Shown here in pieces: positions 8,663 to 19,300 of a stretch of 36,281 bases of DNA. The notes under the pieces were generated by a model. That model searched no databases and had not been told where the DNA came from. It saw only the letters and a program-made list of their open reading frames with translations. The stretch's first letter is position 1, and each line of letters opens with the position of its first letter. The position numbers were made by a program, and so were the translations under genes. This DNA comes from Labilibaculum sp041595635 (GTDB taxonomy: Bacteria > Bacteroidota > Bacteroidia > Bacteroidales > Marinifilaceae), in the NCBI RefSeq assembly GCF_041595635.1, contig NZ_JBFHJW010000045.1:1-36281 (forward strand). Direction: 5' to 3'.

Positions 8663-10360
8663 TTACCAACCCGGGTTTTGAGTTAAGTTTGGATTCAAAG
8701 TCAACTCATCCGTAGGAAGTGGATACAGATACATCTGAGGAGATGTAAAAGTTCTACCATCAGGAAGATCTGTAGCATAAGGCCAAATATAACCATCGTC
8801 ATCTAGGTAAAGATCAGAATCAACTTCAACATTAGGGTAATAAGACGCCATAAATTTCATTCCCAACAATCTATTTTCCAATAAATCACCAGCAGCCCAT
8901 CTCATCAAATCATCATATCTGAAATTTTCAATCGCCAATTCGACACGTCTCTCACGACGAATCTCATCTAAAGTGGCGTCAATATCAGAAAAATCAGAAT
9001 CAGCATCTTTCACTAGGTCTGCGATAACCATATCAGGCATTCCAGCACGAGCTCTTAATAAATTGATCGACTTATCAACATCATCTTGAGTAAGGACACC
9101 TAATTCGTAAGCAGCCTCAGCATAGATTAATAATGTTTCACCATAACGATAGATAATAGCATCATACGCAGCCCATTGAGCCAAAGCTGTATTTGTAGCG
9201 TTATTATCCCAATGTTTTTCAATAAGATATCCTGTTGTACTTACACCAATCGTATTATTGATTTCAGGTGTTTCAGTACCAGAAACATAAGCTCCATTGA
9301 TATTTGGATAGGTACCGTCTAACCATTCAGAATCTGGAGCCGCAACAGTAACACTTAAACGAGAGTCACGGTTATTAAATTCAGTAAACCAACCTTCCGA
9401 TTCGTCATACAAAGAACTTTGAGAAATAGGCAAACCATCAGTACATAAAAAGTCATCTACCAAAGATTTTGAAACTCCTTCATTATTATTATTATAATTC
9501 AATTCATAAAGTATAGCAGTTGTCAACAAATCTACTTCGTAATCTTTCATCAAAATTACCTCAGGACTATCTGATTTATCCTCTTGACTAAATAAAGTTC
9601 TAAAATCAGATTGTAACGAATAATCACCGCTTTCCATCAACTCAAGAGCTGCATCGTAAGCTTCCTGAAGATATTCAGTATAATCTCCCGAGTCGTGATA
9701 CTTTCTGTAAGTACCTTCGTGCAAAGCCATTCTTGCTTTAGCTGCCAAAGCTATGTTACGATGAATTCTACTATGATTTGATGTTCCTTCATCCAAATAA
9801 TCTATTGCTCTATTGATACAAGCCATGGCTGAATCCATACATGTATTTCTAGAATCGCGAGCACTGTATAAATCTCCTGAATCTTCGTCTAACACCTCAT
9901 CAAGCCATTGGTAAGCACCATAACGTTTACACTTTTCGAAATAAAACTCAGCTTTAAAAAAGTTGGCTTCTCCTACATAAGTAGAAATCTCAGTAAAAGT
10001 AAGGTCTGTTTCGTCAGCTGCTTCAAGAAGCGTATTAATAGTACGAACGGTAGAATAGGTGTAACTAGCATCAGAAGAAGGCACAGTATACAATCCTGCA
10101 GCCCACTCATTTACAGTTTCAGGCACCAGGTTGTCACTTTTATCGTCACCAAACACAATTGGGCTATTTGTCCATTTAGTACTATGTCCTGTATAAAAAG
10201 TATACAATCCATTACATACTAACTCATAATCGGTAGCCGTAGTCCAGTATAAATCAGTTTCCAAATCAGTATCCGAAAGCGTATCGAAAAACTCATCATC
10301 GCTACAGCCACTGAAAGCTACAATAGCTAATAATAATAATAAATATATTTTATTTTTCAT
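8663..10360 (-). CDS. SusD/RagB family surface glycan-binding lipoprotein
   Basis: The 565-residue protein has a lipoprotein signal with lipobox FSGC (Cys19) followed by acidic DDE, which fits the Bacteroidota surface-export signal. The SusD fold is recognisable by the early ETDLYWTTATDYE segment, the helical (TPR-like) region with AKARMALHEGTY (about 208-219), and the C-terminal block RRERRVELAIENFRYDDLMRWAAGD followed by the terminal LTQNPGW. SusD proteins cap a SusC channel and hand it oligosaccharides. It lies 19 bp after its susC partner, so the two are translationally close. It shares little obvious sequence with the SusD at 14418-16208 beyond family motifs, suggesting a different ligand. 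The ligand is not predictable; the neighbouring sulfatases and fucosidase suggest a sulfated fucose-rich glycan. Confidence 0.95.
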   Translation of the reverse strand: MKNKIYLLLLLAIVAFSGCSDDEFFDTLSDTDLETDLYWTTATDYELVCNGLYTFYTGHSTKWTNSPIVFGDDKSDNLVPETVNEWAAGLYTVPSSDASYTYSTVRTINTLLEAADETDLTFTEISTYVGEANFFKAEFYFEKCKRYGAYQWLDEVLDEDSGDLYSARDSRNTCMDSAMACINRAIDYLDEGTSNHSRIHRNIALAAKARMALHEGTYRKYHDSGDYTEYLQEAYDAALELMESGDYSLQSDFRTLFSQEDKSDSPEVILMKDYEVDLLTTAILYELNYNNNNEGVSKSLVDDFLCTDGLPISQSSLYDESEGWFTEFNNRDSRLSVTVAAPDSEWLDGTYPNINGAYVSGTETPEINNTIGVSTTGYLIEKHWDNNATNTALAQWAAYDAIIYRYGETLLIYAEAAYELGVLTQDDVDKSINLLRARAGMPDMVIADLVKDADSDFSDIDATLDEIRRERRVELAIENFRYDDLMRWAAGDLLENRLLGMKFMASYYPNVEVDSDLYLDDDGYIWPYATDLPDGRTFTSPQMYLYPLPTDELTLNPNLTQNPGW

Positions 10361-10379
10361 TTTAATTCAGTTTTATAAA

Positions 10380-13300
10380 TTATAGACTTACCTGTATCCC
10401 AAATGAATATGAACGTCTGTTAGGATATACTTTACCCGTAGTTGTAGACGCATTTCCAATCACTTCAGGATCATACAATCCATAAAGGTGATCTTTAGTC
10501 CATAGATTTTGACCCGTAACATAAAGTCGAACTTTATTTAACTTCGCTTTATTCGTAATAATTTTAGGAATGGTATAACCCAATGTCATACTTTTTAGTC
10601 GTAAAAAGGCACCATTTTCAAGGAATCTACTTTGTGTTTCCATATTCCAGGTACTGTTGTTCATGTAAATTGGCAATTTAGCATCTGGATTTTCAGCAGT
10701 CCAGGCATTATCTAAAGCCCAGTGATTACCCGTTGACCATTGGCTGTTATTAGCTCCAGAATGTCCCCAATAATAAGAAGCACCGGTATTAAAGTATACA
10801 TCTTTTTTACCCACACCTCTAAAGAAAGCACTAAAATCAAATCCCTTATACTCTGCTGTTAAAGTAACACCATAGTTATATCTGGCACGTCCATTACCAA
10901 TAATTTTCTTATCCCCTGGATCATCCAAAGTTGAATTTCCATCGGTTACTGAACCATCACCATTTATATCTGCATAATTAACATCTCCAAGAGCCCAAGT
11001 TCTACTTTTAATATCTGACTGATTTTCCATAGAAGATAACTCCTCAGCAGTACTAAAAATACCCTCAGTTTCGTATCCCCAAATTTCACCAAACTCATAT
11101 CCTTCGTAGTAATCACTCAATAGTCCTTCATCGTTCAGCTTGTACTTGGTAATTTTTGACTGACTATCTGATAAATTAGCAGAAATACCATAAGTTAAGC
11201 CATTATCCAAACGTTGTCTCCAACCAATTGACAATTCAAAACCATTGGTTTCCATATCGGCACCATTTGTTTGAGGAGCATCAGTACCCAAAGAAGCAGG
11301 CAATTCCTCACCATCTACAATCATGTCCTCGGTAATACGCTGATATACGTCTAAGCTAACGTTCAATTTATTATTGAACATACCTAAATCCACACCAATG
11401 TTTTTTGTTTTACTTACTTCCCAAGTCAAATCATCAGAAATTAAATCTGCAATTGTCACTTTGGTTGGATATTCACCATCAATTAAATAACCCGTAACCG
11501 ATGAATATCCCATTAGCGATGTATATAAATCCTCGCTAACATTCTGATTTCCTAAAGTACCGTAAGAAGCACGAAGTTTTAAATTACTTACGTAAGGAAC
11601 ATTTTCGAAGAATTTCTCTTTAGAAACTACCCAAGCAGCAGAAGCTGATGGAAAAAATCCATATCTATTTTCTTCAGGAAATACATAAGAACCATCGTAA
11701 CGCGCGTTCATTTCTAAGAAATATTTGTTTTGATAGTCGTAATTAAAACGTCCGAATATTCCTCGAATAGCAGTTTCATTTGCATAATCGGTAGCAGTAA
11801 CATCTCCATTAACCAACTCAACAGAGGTATTATCATCTTTTACCTGATCACTTGCTTTAATTACCTGATTGCTTTCATCAGAAGTAGTTTGGCTATAACC
11901 TGCCATTATTTTAAAATGATGATTGTCTTCCAGGTCATATTTATAAGTAGCAAAAACATCCAATACATTCTGACTGTATACACTTGAAGTCTTTTTAATA
12001 TAGCTACTTGCCGACTGACCGTTAAAAACAGTACCATCGGTATATCTAACCATATTAACACTTTTTTCGTGCTCTTCTTTCTGATAGGTATAATTTTCGT
12101 GAGTAAAAGTTGTATTTACCTCGAAATTTTTAAAAGGCTTAAGAATAATATTACCGGTAAGGTTTGTTTGCTGAGTATCTTTCACATCTCTACCACCAAA
12201 ACGCTGATAAGCTAAAGTGTGATTCATTGGATTACCACCACCATCAAGATCTTCAGGAGTTGTAACTAACTGCCAAGGTTTAGAACGCTCTAATGCATGC
12301 CAGTAACTACCCATTCCACTGTACGAATGTGGCTCATCATAAGTCATTTTATTGTAACTAACATTAAAACCGGTACTCAACCACTCATTCACATCGTAAT
12401 TGTATTTGAACATGGTATTGTAACGATCTTTCACATCAGGATTAACTCTCCATTGTCCTTTATCCTGAGTGTAACCTAAAGACACATAAAATGTAGAATT
12501 ATCACCACCACCAGCAAGAGAAACATTATGTTGTTGACGAACTGCAAAATTAGAATATGCCTCGTCATACACATCTAAATTAGCAACAGTAACATACTGA
12601 CCTCCGTCTTCATACCATACAGGTGCACTATCAGGATCATCAATGTAATTCTGAAGATACTGGATAAACTCACCAGAATAATATTCTGAATTACCACGAT
12701 TGGTACGAGCAAGGTTCATTGCATTTGCTGATTCCACAGAATTTAACGAATTAGGCAAATACATAATATCAGAAAGAGTCATACTCGATGAGTATTTAAC
12801 AACTGTTTTTGAATTCTTCTTACCCATTTTGGTAGTTACCAAAATAACACCAAAAGCAGCACGCGCACCATAAATAGCAGCAGAAGCCGCATCTTTCAAT
12901 ACAGTTACACTCGCGATATCTTCCGGATTAAAATCGCTCAAATCATCATAAGGAACTCCATCTACTAAAATAAGTGGATCGGTATCGTTTAATGATTCAA
13001 CACCACGAATATTATAACTTGCTTCGGCATCGGGAGATCCACTGGCAATATTGATATTAAGGTTAGGAACTGCTCCTTGTAAGGCAACAGCAATATCAGC
13101 AGTTGCTCTATCTTCGAACACTTCGCTACCTACCTGAACAACAGAACCAGAAAGATTTCCTTTTTTCTGTGTACCATAACCAACAACTACAACCTCTTCA
13201 AGGTCTGAAAAATCATCCTGAAGCACTACATTAAAATCGGATTTTTCACTCACATCTAGCACCAAGGTCTTCATACCAATAAAGGAAAGCTGAAGAAATT

Positions 13301-13604
13301 CAGTATTCGCAGGCACATCCATTGAGAAAAACCCATCAATATTAGTAATTGTTCCACTAAGTGTACCTTTAATAAGAATACTAACACCAGGCAAGGCCAC
13401 TCCAGTAACATCAGTTACCTTCCCTGTTATTTTTCTTTCTTGTTGTTGTCCAGACTGAACTGGAAATTCATTTCCCTCCGAAGAAGCAGATGCATAAGTT
13501 TGAAAAAAACCAACCATCAATATAAATATTGAAAGGCTCGTGATTTTAAACATTTTCGACAAAGGGAAGTTACCCCAAGCCAAAAGTCGATGTGAAAATT
13601 TCAT
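10380..13604 (-). CDS. SusC/RagA family TonB-dependent outer-membrane transporter
   Basis: The 1074-residue protein has a signal region (about 1-39) with an extended N-terminus, so translation from the internal Met18 (MFKITSL) is possible. A carboxypeptidase-regulatory-like domain (about 59-129) follows, then the TonB box EEVVVVGYG (136-144), a plug with DPLILVDGVPYDDLSDFNP and LKDAASAAIYGARA, and the beta-barrel ending in an aromatic-poor but canonical GIQVSL strand. No STN domain precedes the CTD, so it is not an anti-sigma-signalling receptor. A Ca-binding-like loop DINGDGSVTDGN lies in the late barrel. It imports oligosaccharides with the SusD encoded 19 bp downstream. Codons 15-36 and the whole upstream region are nearly identical in DNA to those of the susC at 16334-19483, although the mature proteins have diverged. 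Confidence 0.95.
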   Translation of the reverse strand: MKFSHRLLAWGNFPLSKMFKITSLSIFILMVGFFQTYASASSEGNEFPVQSGQQQERKITGKVTDVTGVALPGVSILIKGTLSGTITNIDGFFSMDVPANTEFLQLSFIGMKTLVLDVSEKSDFNVVLQDDFSDLEEVVVVGYGTQKKGNLSGSVVQVGSEVFEDRATADIAVALQGAVPNLNINIASGSPDAEASYNIRGVESLNDTDPLILVDGVPYDDLSDFNPEDIASVTVLKDAASAAIYGARAAFGVILVTTKMGKKNSKTVVKYSSSMTLSDIMYLPNSLNSVESANAMNLARTNRGNSEYYSGEFIQYLQNYIDDPDSAPVWYEDGGQYVTVANLDVYDEAYSNFAVRQQHNVSLAGGGDNSTFYVSLGYTQDKGQWRVNPDVKDRYNTMFKYNYDVNEWLSTGFNVSYNKMTYDEPHSYSGMGSYWHALERSKPWQLVTTPEDLDGGGNPMNHTLAYQRFGGRDVKDTQQTNLTGNIILKPFKNFEVNTTFTHENYTYQKEEHEKSVNMVRYTDGTVFNGQSASSYIKKTSSVYSQNVLDVFATYKYDLEDNHHFKIMAGYSQTTSDESNQVIKASDQVKDDNTSVELVNGDVTATDYANETAIRGIFGRFNYDYQNKYFLEMNARYDGSYVFPEENRYGFFPSASAAWVVSKEKFFENVPYVSNLKLRASYGTLGNQNVSEDLYTSLMGYSSVTGYLIDGEYPTKVTIADLISDDLTWEVSKTKNIGVDLGMFNNKLNVSLDVYQRITEDMIVDGEELPASLGTDAPQTNGADMETNGFELSIGWRQRLDNGLTYGISANLSDSQSKITKYKLNDEGLLSDYYEGYEFGEIWGYETEGIFSTAEELSSMENQSDIKSRTWALGDVNYADINGDGSVTDGNSTLDDPGDKKIIGNGRARYNYGVTLTAEYKGFDFSAFFRGVGKKDVYFNTGASYYWGHSGANNSQWSTGNHWALDNAWTAENPDAKLPIYMNNSTWNMETQSRFLENGAFLRLKSMTLGYTIPKIITNKAKLNKVRLYVTGQNLWTKDHLYGLYDPEVIGNASTTTGKVYPNRRSYSFGIQVSL

Positions 13605-14150
13605 AAAATTACGTTTTTTAAGTTAACACTGATATGTTTCCATTATACCATAATTGGTTAGATTTAACTGATATAAAGTCATTACTACCTACATCCTCAT
13701 TCATCAAACACAGGCTCAAACAACTCTTCTATTACTAACTTGATAGATCTGTTTAATTTTTCACTACTGTAATTAGATTTTTCAATTCAAACGATATAAA
13801 CAAATTGAAAAATACTCTAGTCGTTTAATGAAAAAAAACATCTTTTAACACTTAAACTAATCTAAGTTCTGTTCTTATAAATAAATTAGAATTAACGTTT
13901 GCAAAATAAATAATTTTAATGATCTATCTAAACCTTTTTAATTATTTTTTCAAAGTAAATCTATATTCGAATCTATTATCTTGATTTTCTACCAATTAGT
14001 AGACTTGTAGAATTCCTATTTAATTGCAATACAAATAGTATTTTCTCTGATTTTTTAAGGATTTCATCAAAAAAACTAGATTTTCATTCTATTATTCTTC
14101 TACCAATGAACAAAAACAAGAGCCTAATTGTTAAAAAATGTTACATTTCC
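13490..14150. repeat. Long direct repeat, copy 1: susC signal-peptide codons plus upstream region
   Basis: This stretch matches 19369-20025 over about 660 bp in the same orientation, by eye at roughly nine positions in ten with few small indels. It begins inside susC (a 65-nt exact match at 13498-13562) and covers the start codon, leader and conserved element, ending near the TTACATTTC motif at about 14150. Beyond both ends the two regions stop matching. Copies are about 5.9 kb apart, one per susCD unit. Confidence 0.85.
13881..13957 (-). promoter_or_regulatory. Conserved upstream element, copy B (second susC)
   Basis: On the minus strand the blocks are TACTTTGAAAAA, AGATCATTAAAATTATTTAT, TTTGCAAACGTTAATTC and TAATTTAT. 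They match copy A at 8271-8348 and copy C at 19758-19834. It starts about 277 nt before the susC start. If TTATTTTGC is the -7 box, a TTTA 19 nt upstream would be a degenerate -33 box. Confidence 0.5.
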
Positions 14151-14237
14151 ATAATTAAAGAAGGATATCAATATGATATTTCAAAATAAAGAATGTGAAT
14201 AAGAAGGGACACCTGTTGTCATCACAAAATCAGATGT

Positions 14238-14275
14238 AAAAAAAGCCCGACAAATTGCTCTCAATTTATCGGACC
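14238..14275 (-). terminator. Strong rho-independent terminator after the upstream susD
   Basis: On the minus strand a 13-bp stem (GTCCGATAAATTG pairing with CAATTTGTCGGGC, two G-U pairs) closes an AGAG tetraloop and runs into seven T. It is the second hairpin after the susD that ends at 14418, lying beyond the hairpin at 14349-14392, and would stop read-through into the next susC promoter region. Confidence 0.85.
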
Positions 14276-14348
14276 ATTAGCCAGACACTCCTGGCTGCTA
14301 TGTACTATTTGAGAAGTAAAATTTCCGCTGACTTTTTATATACAAAGA

Positions 14349-14392
14349 AAGCTTGCCTAGCATGATTTAAAAAATCAGCTAAGCAAGCTTTT
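14349..14392 (-). terminator. Hairpin directly after the upstream susD
   Basis: On the minus strand AAAGCTTGCTTAGCTGATTT pairs with AAATCATGCTAGGCAAGCTTT, leaving one bulge and one mismatch. The T-run after it is interrupted, so termination may be partial or the hairpin may stabilise the 3' end. The arm nearest the gene matches that of the terminator at 8584-8636 in 30 of 31 positions (14369-14399 versus 8612-8642). Confidence 0.6.
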
Positions 14393-14417
14393 ATAAACTA
14401 TCCAAGTTTTATTTTAC

Positions 14418-16208
14418 TTACCAACCTGGGTTTTGTTCTATTTCAGCTTCTGTATTCGATTCGATAACTGTAAGTGGTATTGGCCACAAGTTATAATCAA
14501 AATTCAATGATGATGCTGTTGCTGTCCAATGTTGGTATTCTCTAATACGGTCTACAGCAATAGTACCGCCCATACGTAGTAAAGTATTCCAACGAGCTTC
14601 CTCATAAACCAACTCACGAGCACGTTCGTCAAGAATCATATCAAAGTCATCATCCATATCAGCAGAAGTCACCATATAGTCACACTGAGCTCTGGCTCTA
14701 AGTAGATTGATATCATCAGCAGCACCTGATTTATCACCTTTACGTTGTTTCGCTTCCGCTCTTAGTAGAATCGTCTCAGATAAACGAACAATGTAATTAT
14801 CGCGAAATAGATTAGATCTATCTTCACCTTCATCTAAACCTACATACGAATCGGTAGCAATTTTACACGAGATGGGATAAATTTCACTGGTATTGTTTCT
14901 GTAGGTATCTTCATCAGAACTGTCGCCATACATCACATCCCAAGGCACAACTAGCCCATAGTAATCTGCACCTTCAACATTTCCTTTTAGTCTTCTACGT
15001 AAAACACTTTCCGAATTTCGAAGATCCCCTTCGTAATCCCCTTCGTAAACATAGTCGCGAGTGTACATGGTAGGCGCTACATAACTAACACCTCTACCTC
15101 CAACATTCTCACAAGTACCTGTAATATTAGCACTAGCAATATCACGAAAAACAGGTCCAAAAGCTCTAGAATATCCTAATCTCGCTCTAGTATCTCCCGC
15201 TACATAAGCATCGTAATCAACTTGAGCTGCCCAAATACATTCTGAATTTCCATCCTGATAATTTACATTATCATCTTGAAACAAATCCCAATAAACATTA
15301 GGAGTTAATTGCAAGGTATCTACAACATCAGCAGTATCATCTCCACCTTTATAAATATTAATAGAGAAAGTATCTTCATCTGCTCTTGATCCAAATCTAC
15401 TTGTCATCAAACTATATACGCCACCATCAATTACATCATCGGCATAAGCTATTGATTTTTCGTAGCAAGTAGAACTAGAAGCAGTTCCACCATTCTCATC
15501 AATCTCAGTTCCCAAAGCCAAGTACAATTCAGCTAAATTATGCTGAGCCGCACCACGAACAATACGTCCACCAGAAGTTGTTGTTTCAGGTAGATCATCC
15601 AATACAGCTTCCATCTCATCAATTGCATACTGATAGGTTTCCTCACGAGTTGAACGAGTGTAATCGTAACGAGCTTCTGTCTCCATTTCAGTTACCAAAG
15701 GCACACCACCAAAAAGTTCTCCTAAATTTTTGTAGGCATAAGCACGGAAAAAACGAGCTTGAGCCAAAGCATAAGCTTTTTCATCCTCATCAGACCAGTA
15801 AATACCATCTAATTCGGCAGCGTAAATAGCTGTATTCGCTCTGGCAATTACATAGTACCAAGTTGTATAAACATTGTAAAAAGTACTATTGTCGGAATCG
15901 ATAGAACTATAATCACTAAAAGTCTGACTTAATCTGATTACAGGAACGGTATACATATCGGTACCTTTCCCTTTCCAGTTATAAATCCACTGTGTTCCAT
16001 TACTTGAAGAACTATTGTTCCACAAATCACGAATGTGAGAGTAAATACTCACCAATACCTGATCTACCTGATCGGAAGTTGAAAAAGCATTATCAACGGT
16101 ATAAAAAGTAGTTGCTTCTTCTTCTAAAAATTCCTCATCGGACTCGCATCCAAACAAACCAAGAAACAGAGCAAACAAGCCTATTATTATATATTTATTT
16201 TTCTTCAT
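14418..16208 (-). CDS. SusD/RagB family surface glycan-binding lipoprotein
   Basis: The frame is open from an ATG at 16238, but the ATG at 16208 gives a clean lipoprotein signal, MKKNKYIIIGLFALFLGLFGC, with Cys21 followed by ESDEEF. I therefore use it; the longer form adds ten residues in front. The 596-residue chain shows SusD features: YAYKNLGELFGGVPLVTE in the N-terminal helical part, AAQHNLAELYLALGTE, LLRAEAKQRKGDKSGAADDINLLRARA and RARELVYEEARWNTLLRMG, ending EIEQNPGW. Its partner susC ends 125 bp upstream. That gap is longer than for the neighbouring pair and contains a perfect AAAACGTTTT palindrome (16254-16263) of unknown meaning. It is expected to form an outer-membrane uptake complex with that SusC. 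Its sequence differs strongly from the SusD at 8663-10360. Confidence 0.95.
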   Translation of the reverse strand: MKKNKYIIIGLFALFLGLFGCESDEEFLEEEATTFYTVDNAFSTSDQVDQVLVSIYSHIRDLWNNSSSSNGTQWIYNWKGKGTDMYTVPVIRLSQTFSDYSSIDSDNSTFYNVYTTWYYVIARANTAIYAAELDGIYWSDEDEKAYALAQARFFRAYAYKNLGELFGGVPLVTEMETEARYDYTRSTREETYQYAIDEMEAVLDDLPETTTSGGRIVRGAAQHNLAELYLALGTEIDENGGTASSSTCYEKSIAYADDVIDGGVYSLMTSRFGSRADEDTFSINIYKGGDDTADVVDTLQLTPNVYWDLFQDDNVNYQDGNSECIWAAQVDYDAYVAGDTRARLGYSRAFGPVFRDIASANITGTCENVGGRGVSYVAPTMYTRDYVYEGDYEGDLRNSESVLRRRLKGNVEGADYYGLVVPWDVMYGDSSDEDTYRNNTSEIYPISCKIATDSYVGLDEGEDRSNLFRDNYIVRLSETILLRAEAKQRKGDKSGAADDINLLRARAQCDYMVTSADMDDDFDMILDERARELVYEEARWNTLLRMGGTIAVDRIREYQHWTATASSLNFDYNLWPIPLTVIESNTEAEIEQNPGW

Positions 16209-16333
16209 ATCTATAAATTTTAACAAAAACTTTATCATCTTTTAAACAATTGCAAAACGTTTTAAACGCTACATGAGTTAGATTGACTAGAAGTTTTATT
16301 TGTATACATAATTATGTCTTTCTCTAGACCTTA

Positions 16334-19300
16334 TTAAAAACTAAGTTTAGCTCCGAAAGTATAGGTTGACATTACTGGTTTTGTACTAGTAGTATATGTA
16401 TTTCCCAATTCAGGATCACCACCATCCCAATTGGTAAATGTAGCAACATTTTTCGCTGCAAGGTAAACGCTCAACGAACCTAATTTTGCTGCTTTTAACC
16501 ATGCCTGATCAAACTTGTAAGACACGGTAATATCTTGCAAACGAACATAGCCTTGTGATTGCAATGCTTTATACTTACTATCTGCAGAATATCCTGCTCT
16601 TGGATTTTTGTTACTAGCATTTTCGCTTGTCCAATAATCTATATAAGTACCATTAGCCCAAACATTACCTGATACATTTGATACAGAAGCTGGAATATTA
16701 CTTTTTTGATAGTATCCATTACCACCGAATGTTCCTGTCAACAATACATAAAATGTCCAATTTTTATAAGTAAGTGTATTACTTAAGCTCAATTTGAAGT
16801 TCGCATCTGCAGTACCTAAAATTTTTCGATCTTCTGTTGTAATGCTTCCATCTCCATCAAGATCCTTGTATTTTGGATTACCAGCAGTTTCACCATTTTC
16901 ACTAATATACTCCGTATCGGTAGTTTGAACAATACCATCTTGCACATAACCGTAGATTGCATTTATCGATTCTCCAATATATAACCCATTGGATGCATCA
17001 TCATCTTCAACACCATCACCGTCATTATCTTCACCATATAGTTCAATAATCTCATTTCTGTTCATCCAATAGGTAGCAGCAGATGTCCATGAAAAATCTC
17101 TGTTTTTAATATTTACGCTTCGTACAGTTAGCTCAATACCTTTGTTATCGACCTGCCCCATTGAATCCCACATGTACTTAAATCCAGACATAACTGGTAT
17201 TTCTCTGTAGAATAATTGATCAGTAGTTTGTGAGTAATACACATCCAGGTCGACGAACAATCTGTTGTTTAACCATGCTGATTCGAAACCTGCATTCCAG
17301 GCAGTTGTTTTTTCCCAACCTAGTTCCTCATTACCAAGTGTTGTTTGATACATTCCATACTGTATTGTTCCTTCCTCATCGGAAAACTCATAGGTAGCAG
17401 AACTAGAAGTACCATTAGTCACTTGAGATGCTGTAGAATATGCACTAATACCTTGGTTACCATTCTGTCCCATTGATAATTTCAATTTGAAATCGTCAAG
17501 AAATGAAACGTCCGCCATAAAGTCTTCGCTAGTAAGTCTCCATCCTAAACCAACAGAAGCAAAATTACCCCATTTGGTATCATCTCCAAAAACAGATGCT
17601 CCATCGCGACGATAAGAACCCGTTACAAAATATTTATCATCGAATGAATAATTTACACGACCTAAATATCCAATATTTGTTTCTTTGGTTTCGTCGATAT
17701 AGTATAGTTGAGTGGTAGCGAAAGCCAATCCGGAAACTCCAAGAGAAGTATTTCCATTATCTGAAAAATCGTCTCCTGTCAATTCAACTGCACTTGTTTC
17801 AGTTTGGTCACGAGTTGCAACCAAAGTACCTTCAACGGTGTGCTTTCCAAACTCTCTTCTATACGATAGAATATTATCAATAACATAAGAATCTGTAGTA
17901 GTCGTAGTGATATCACCATTTGCTTTAGAAAGCAATCCTACTAAAGTAGAAGCATCGTAACGACTATCACTAGCTCCCTCAGCTACATAGTAACTTTCGT
18001 GATAGAAATTTTTCTGTTCCGACTTTAATCTATTAGCCAAATAGTTCACTCTGAAATTTAAACCTTTTACCCAAGGTACATCTACTGACATATAGGTATT
18101 TAAACGATATGAATTTCTAATATCAGAATTATCACGAGTACCATCATTTACACCCCACATTGGATTTATAGTACCTTCTTCGCGAGGATATTTTTCTAAA
18201 TTACCTTCATCATCACGGTACATTCTACCATAAGGAGTCATAATTTTTGCATTATAAAGGCTCGCATCAACGCCAGAATAATCACGTCGAGAGTAGCTAC
18301 CATCTATACCAATTTTTAACCAATCGGTAATATCGGTATTAACTTTACCCATTATCGAAATACGCTCAAAATCATCACCAATAACAACCCCTTTACTATT
18401 ATTATAAGAAGACGATAAATAGTAATTTAAGCCTTCATTAGCTCCTGATACAGACACTTGGTAATCTTGAATAACACCAACTTCTGTCACATCATCTAAC
18501 CATTCACGCTCTATTCCTGCTTCATAATTTTCTTGTTCAAAAGTTGAACTCAACCAAGTAGTAGTTCCTTCATCAAAGCCATTACGATCGTTTACTGTTT
18601 TAAACCATTGTTCCCCTTTCATTAGGTTTGGTTTGTTTTGCCATACCTGTATACCAGAAGAAACATTAAATGAAACAACTGGTTTTGCAGATTTACCTCG
18701 CTTAGTAGTGATTGAGATCACACCATTTGCAGAACGAGAACCGTAAACAGCAGCCGAAACAGCATCTTTTAAAACATCGAAAGAAGCAATATCATTTGGG
18801 TTAATATCACTCAAACTTCCTAAATAGATAACACCATCTAAAATTACCAATGGATCATTATCTCCATTAATAGAGTTTGTACCACGAATCAACATACTTG
18901 GCTCATCACCTGCTGAATTCGAAGCTCCAATATTCAAACCTGTAACAGAACCTTTTAATGATTCCAAAAGATTTAAGTTTGGCATATTAGCTACCGATGA
19001 ATTTTCTAATTTTAGTGAACTAACAGAACCAGTATAATCCTTACGCTTGGTTGTACCGTAACCAATAACAATCACTTCCTCCAAACCTGCTACATCATCT
19101 TCCATAACAATAGCGAACTCAGATTGACCACTTAAAGTGATAACCTGTGTTTTCATTCCAATAAAAGAAAAACTAAGCTGCTTGGTACCATTAGGAACTT
19201 TCATAAGAAAATTACCATCAATATCAGTAATTGTCCCCTCAGTAGTTCCTTTAATTACAATACTAACACCAGGCAAAGCTACACCAGAATTATCTGTTAC

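Noticed and set aside
9480..9510. ATT triplet run as a microsatellite for phase variation
   Set aside because: It is only a short run of Asn codons in susD, and a change of whole triplets would not shift the frame.
16254..16263. AAAACGTTTT palindrome between susC and susD as an operator
   Set aside because: Short, AT-rich and not repeated ahead of the other units; chance occurrence is likely.
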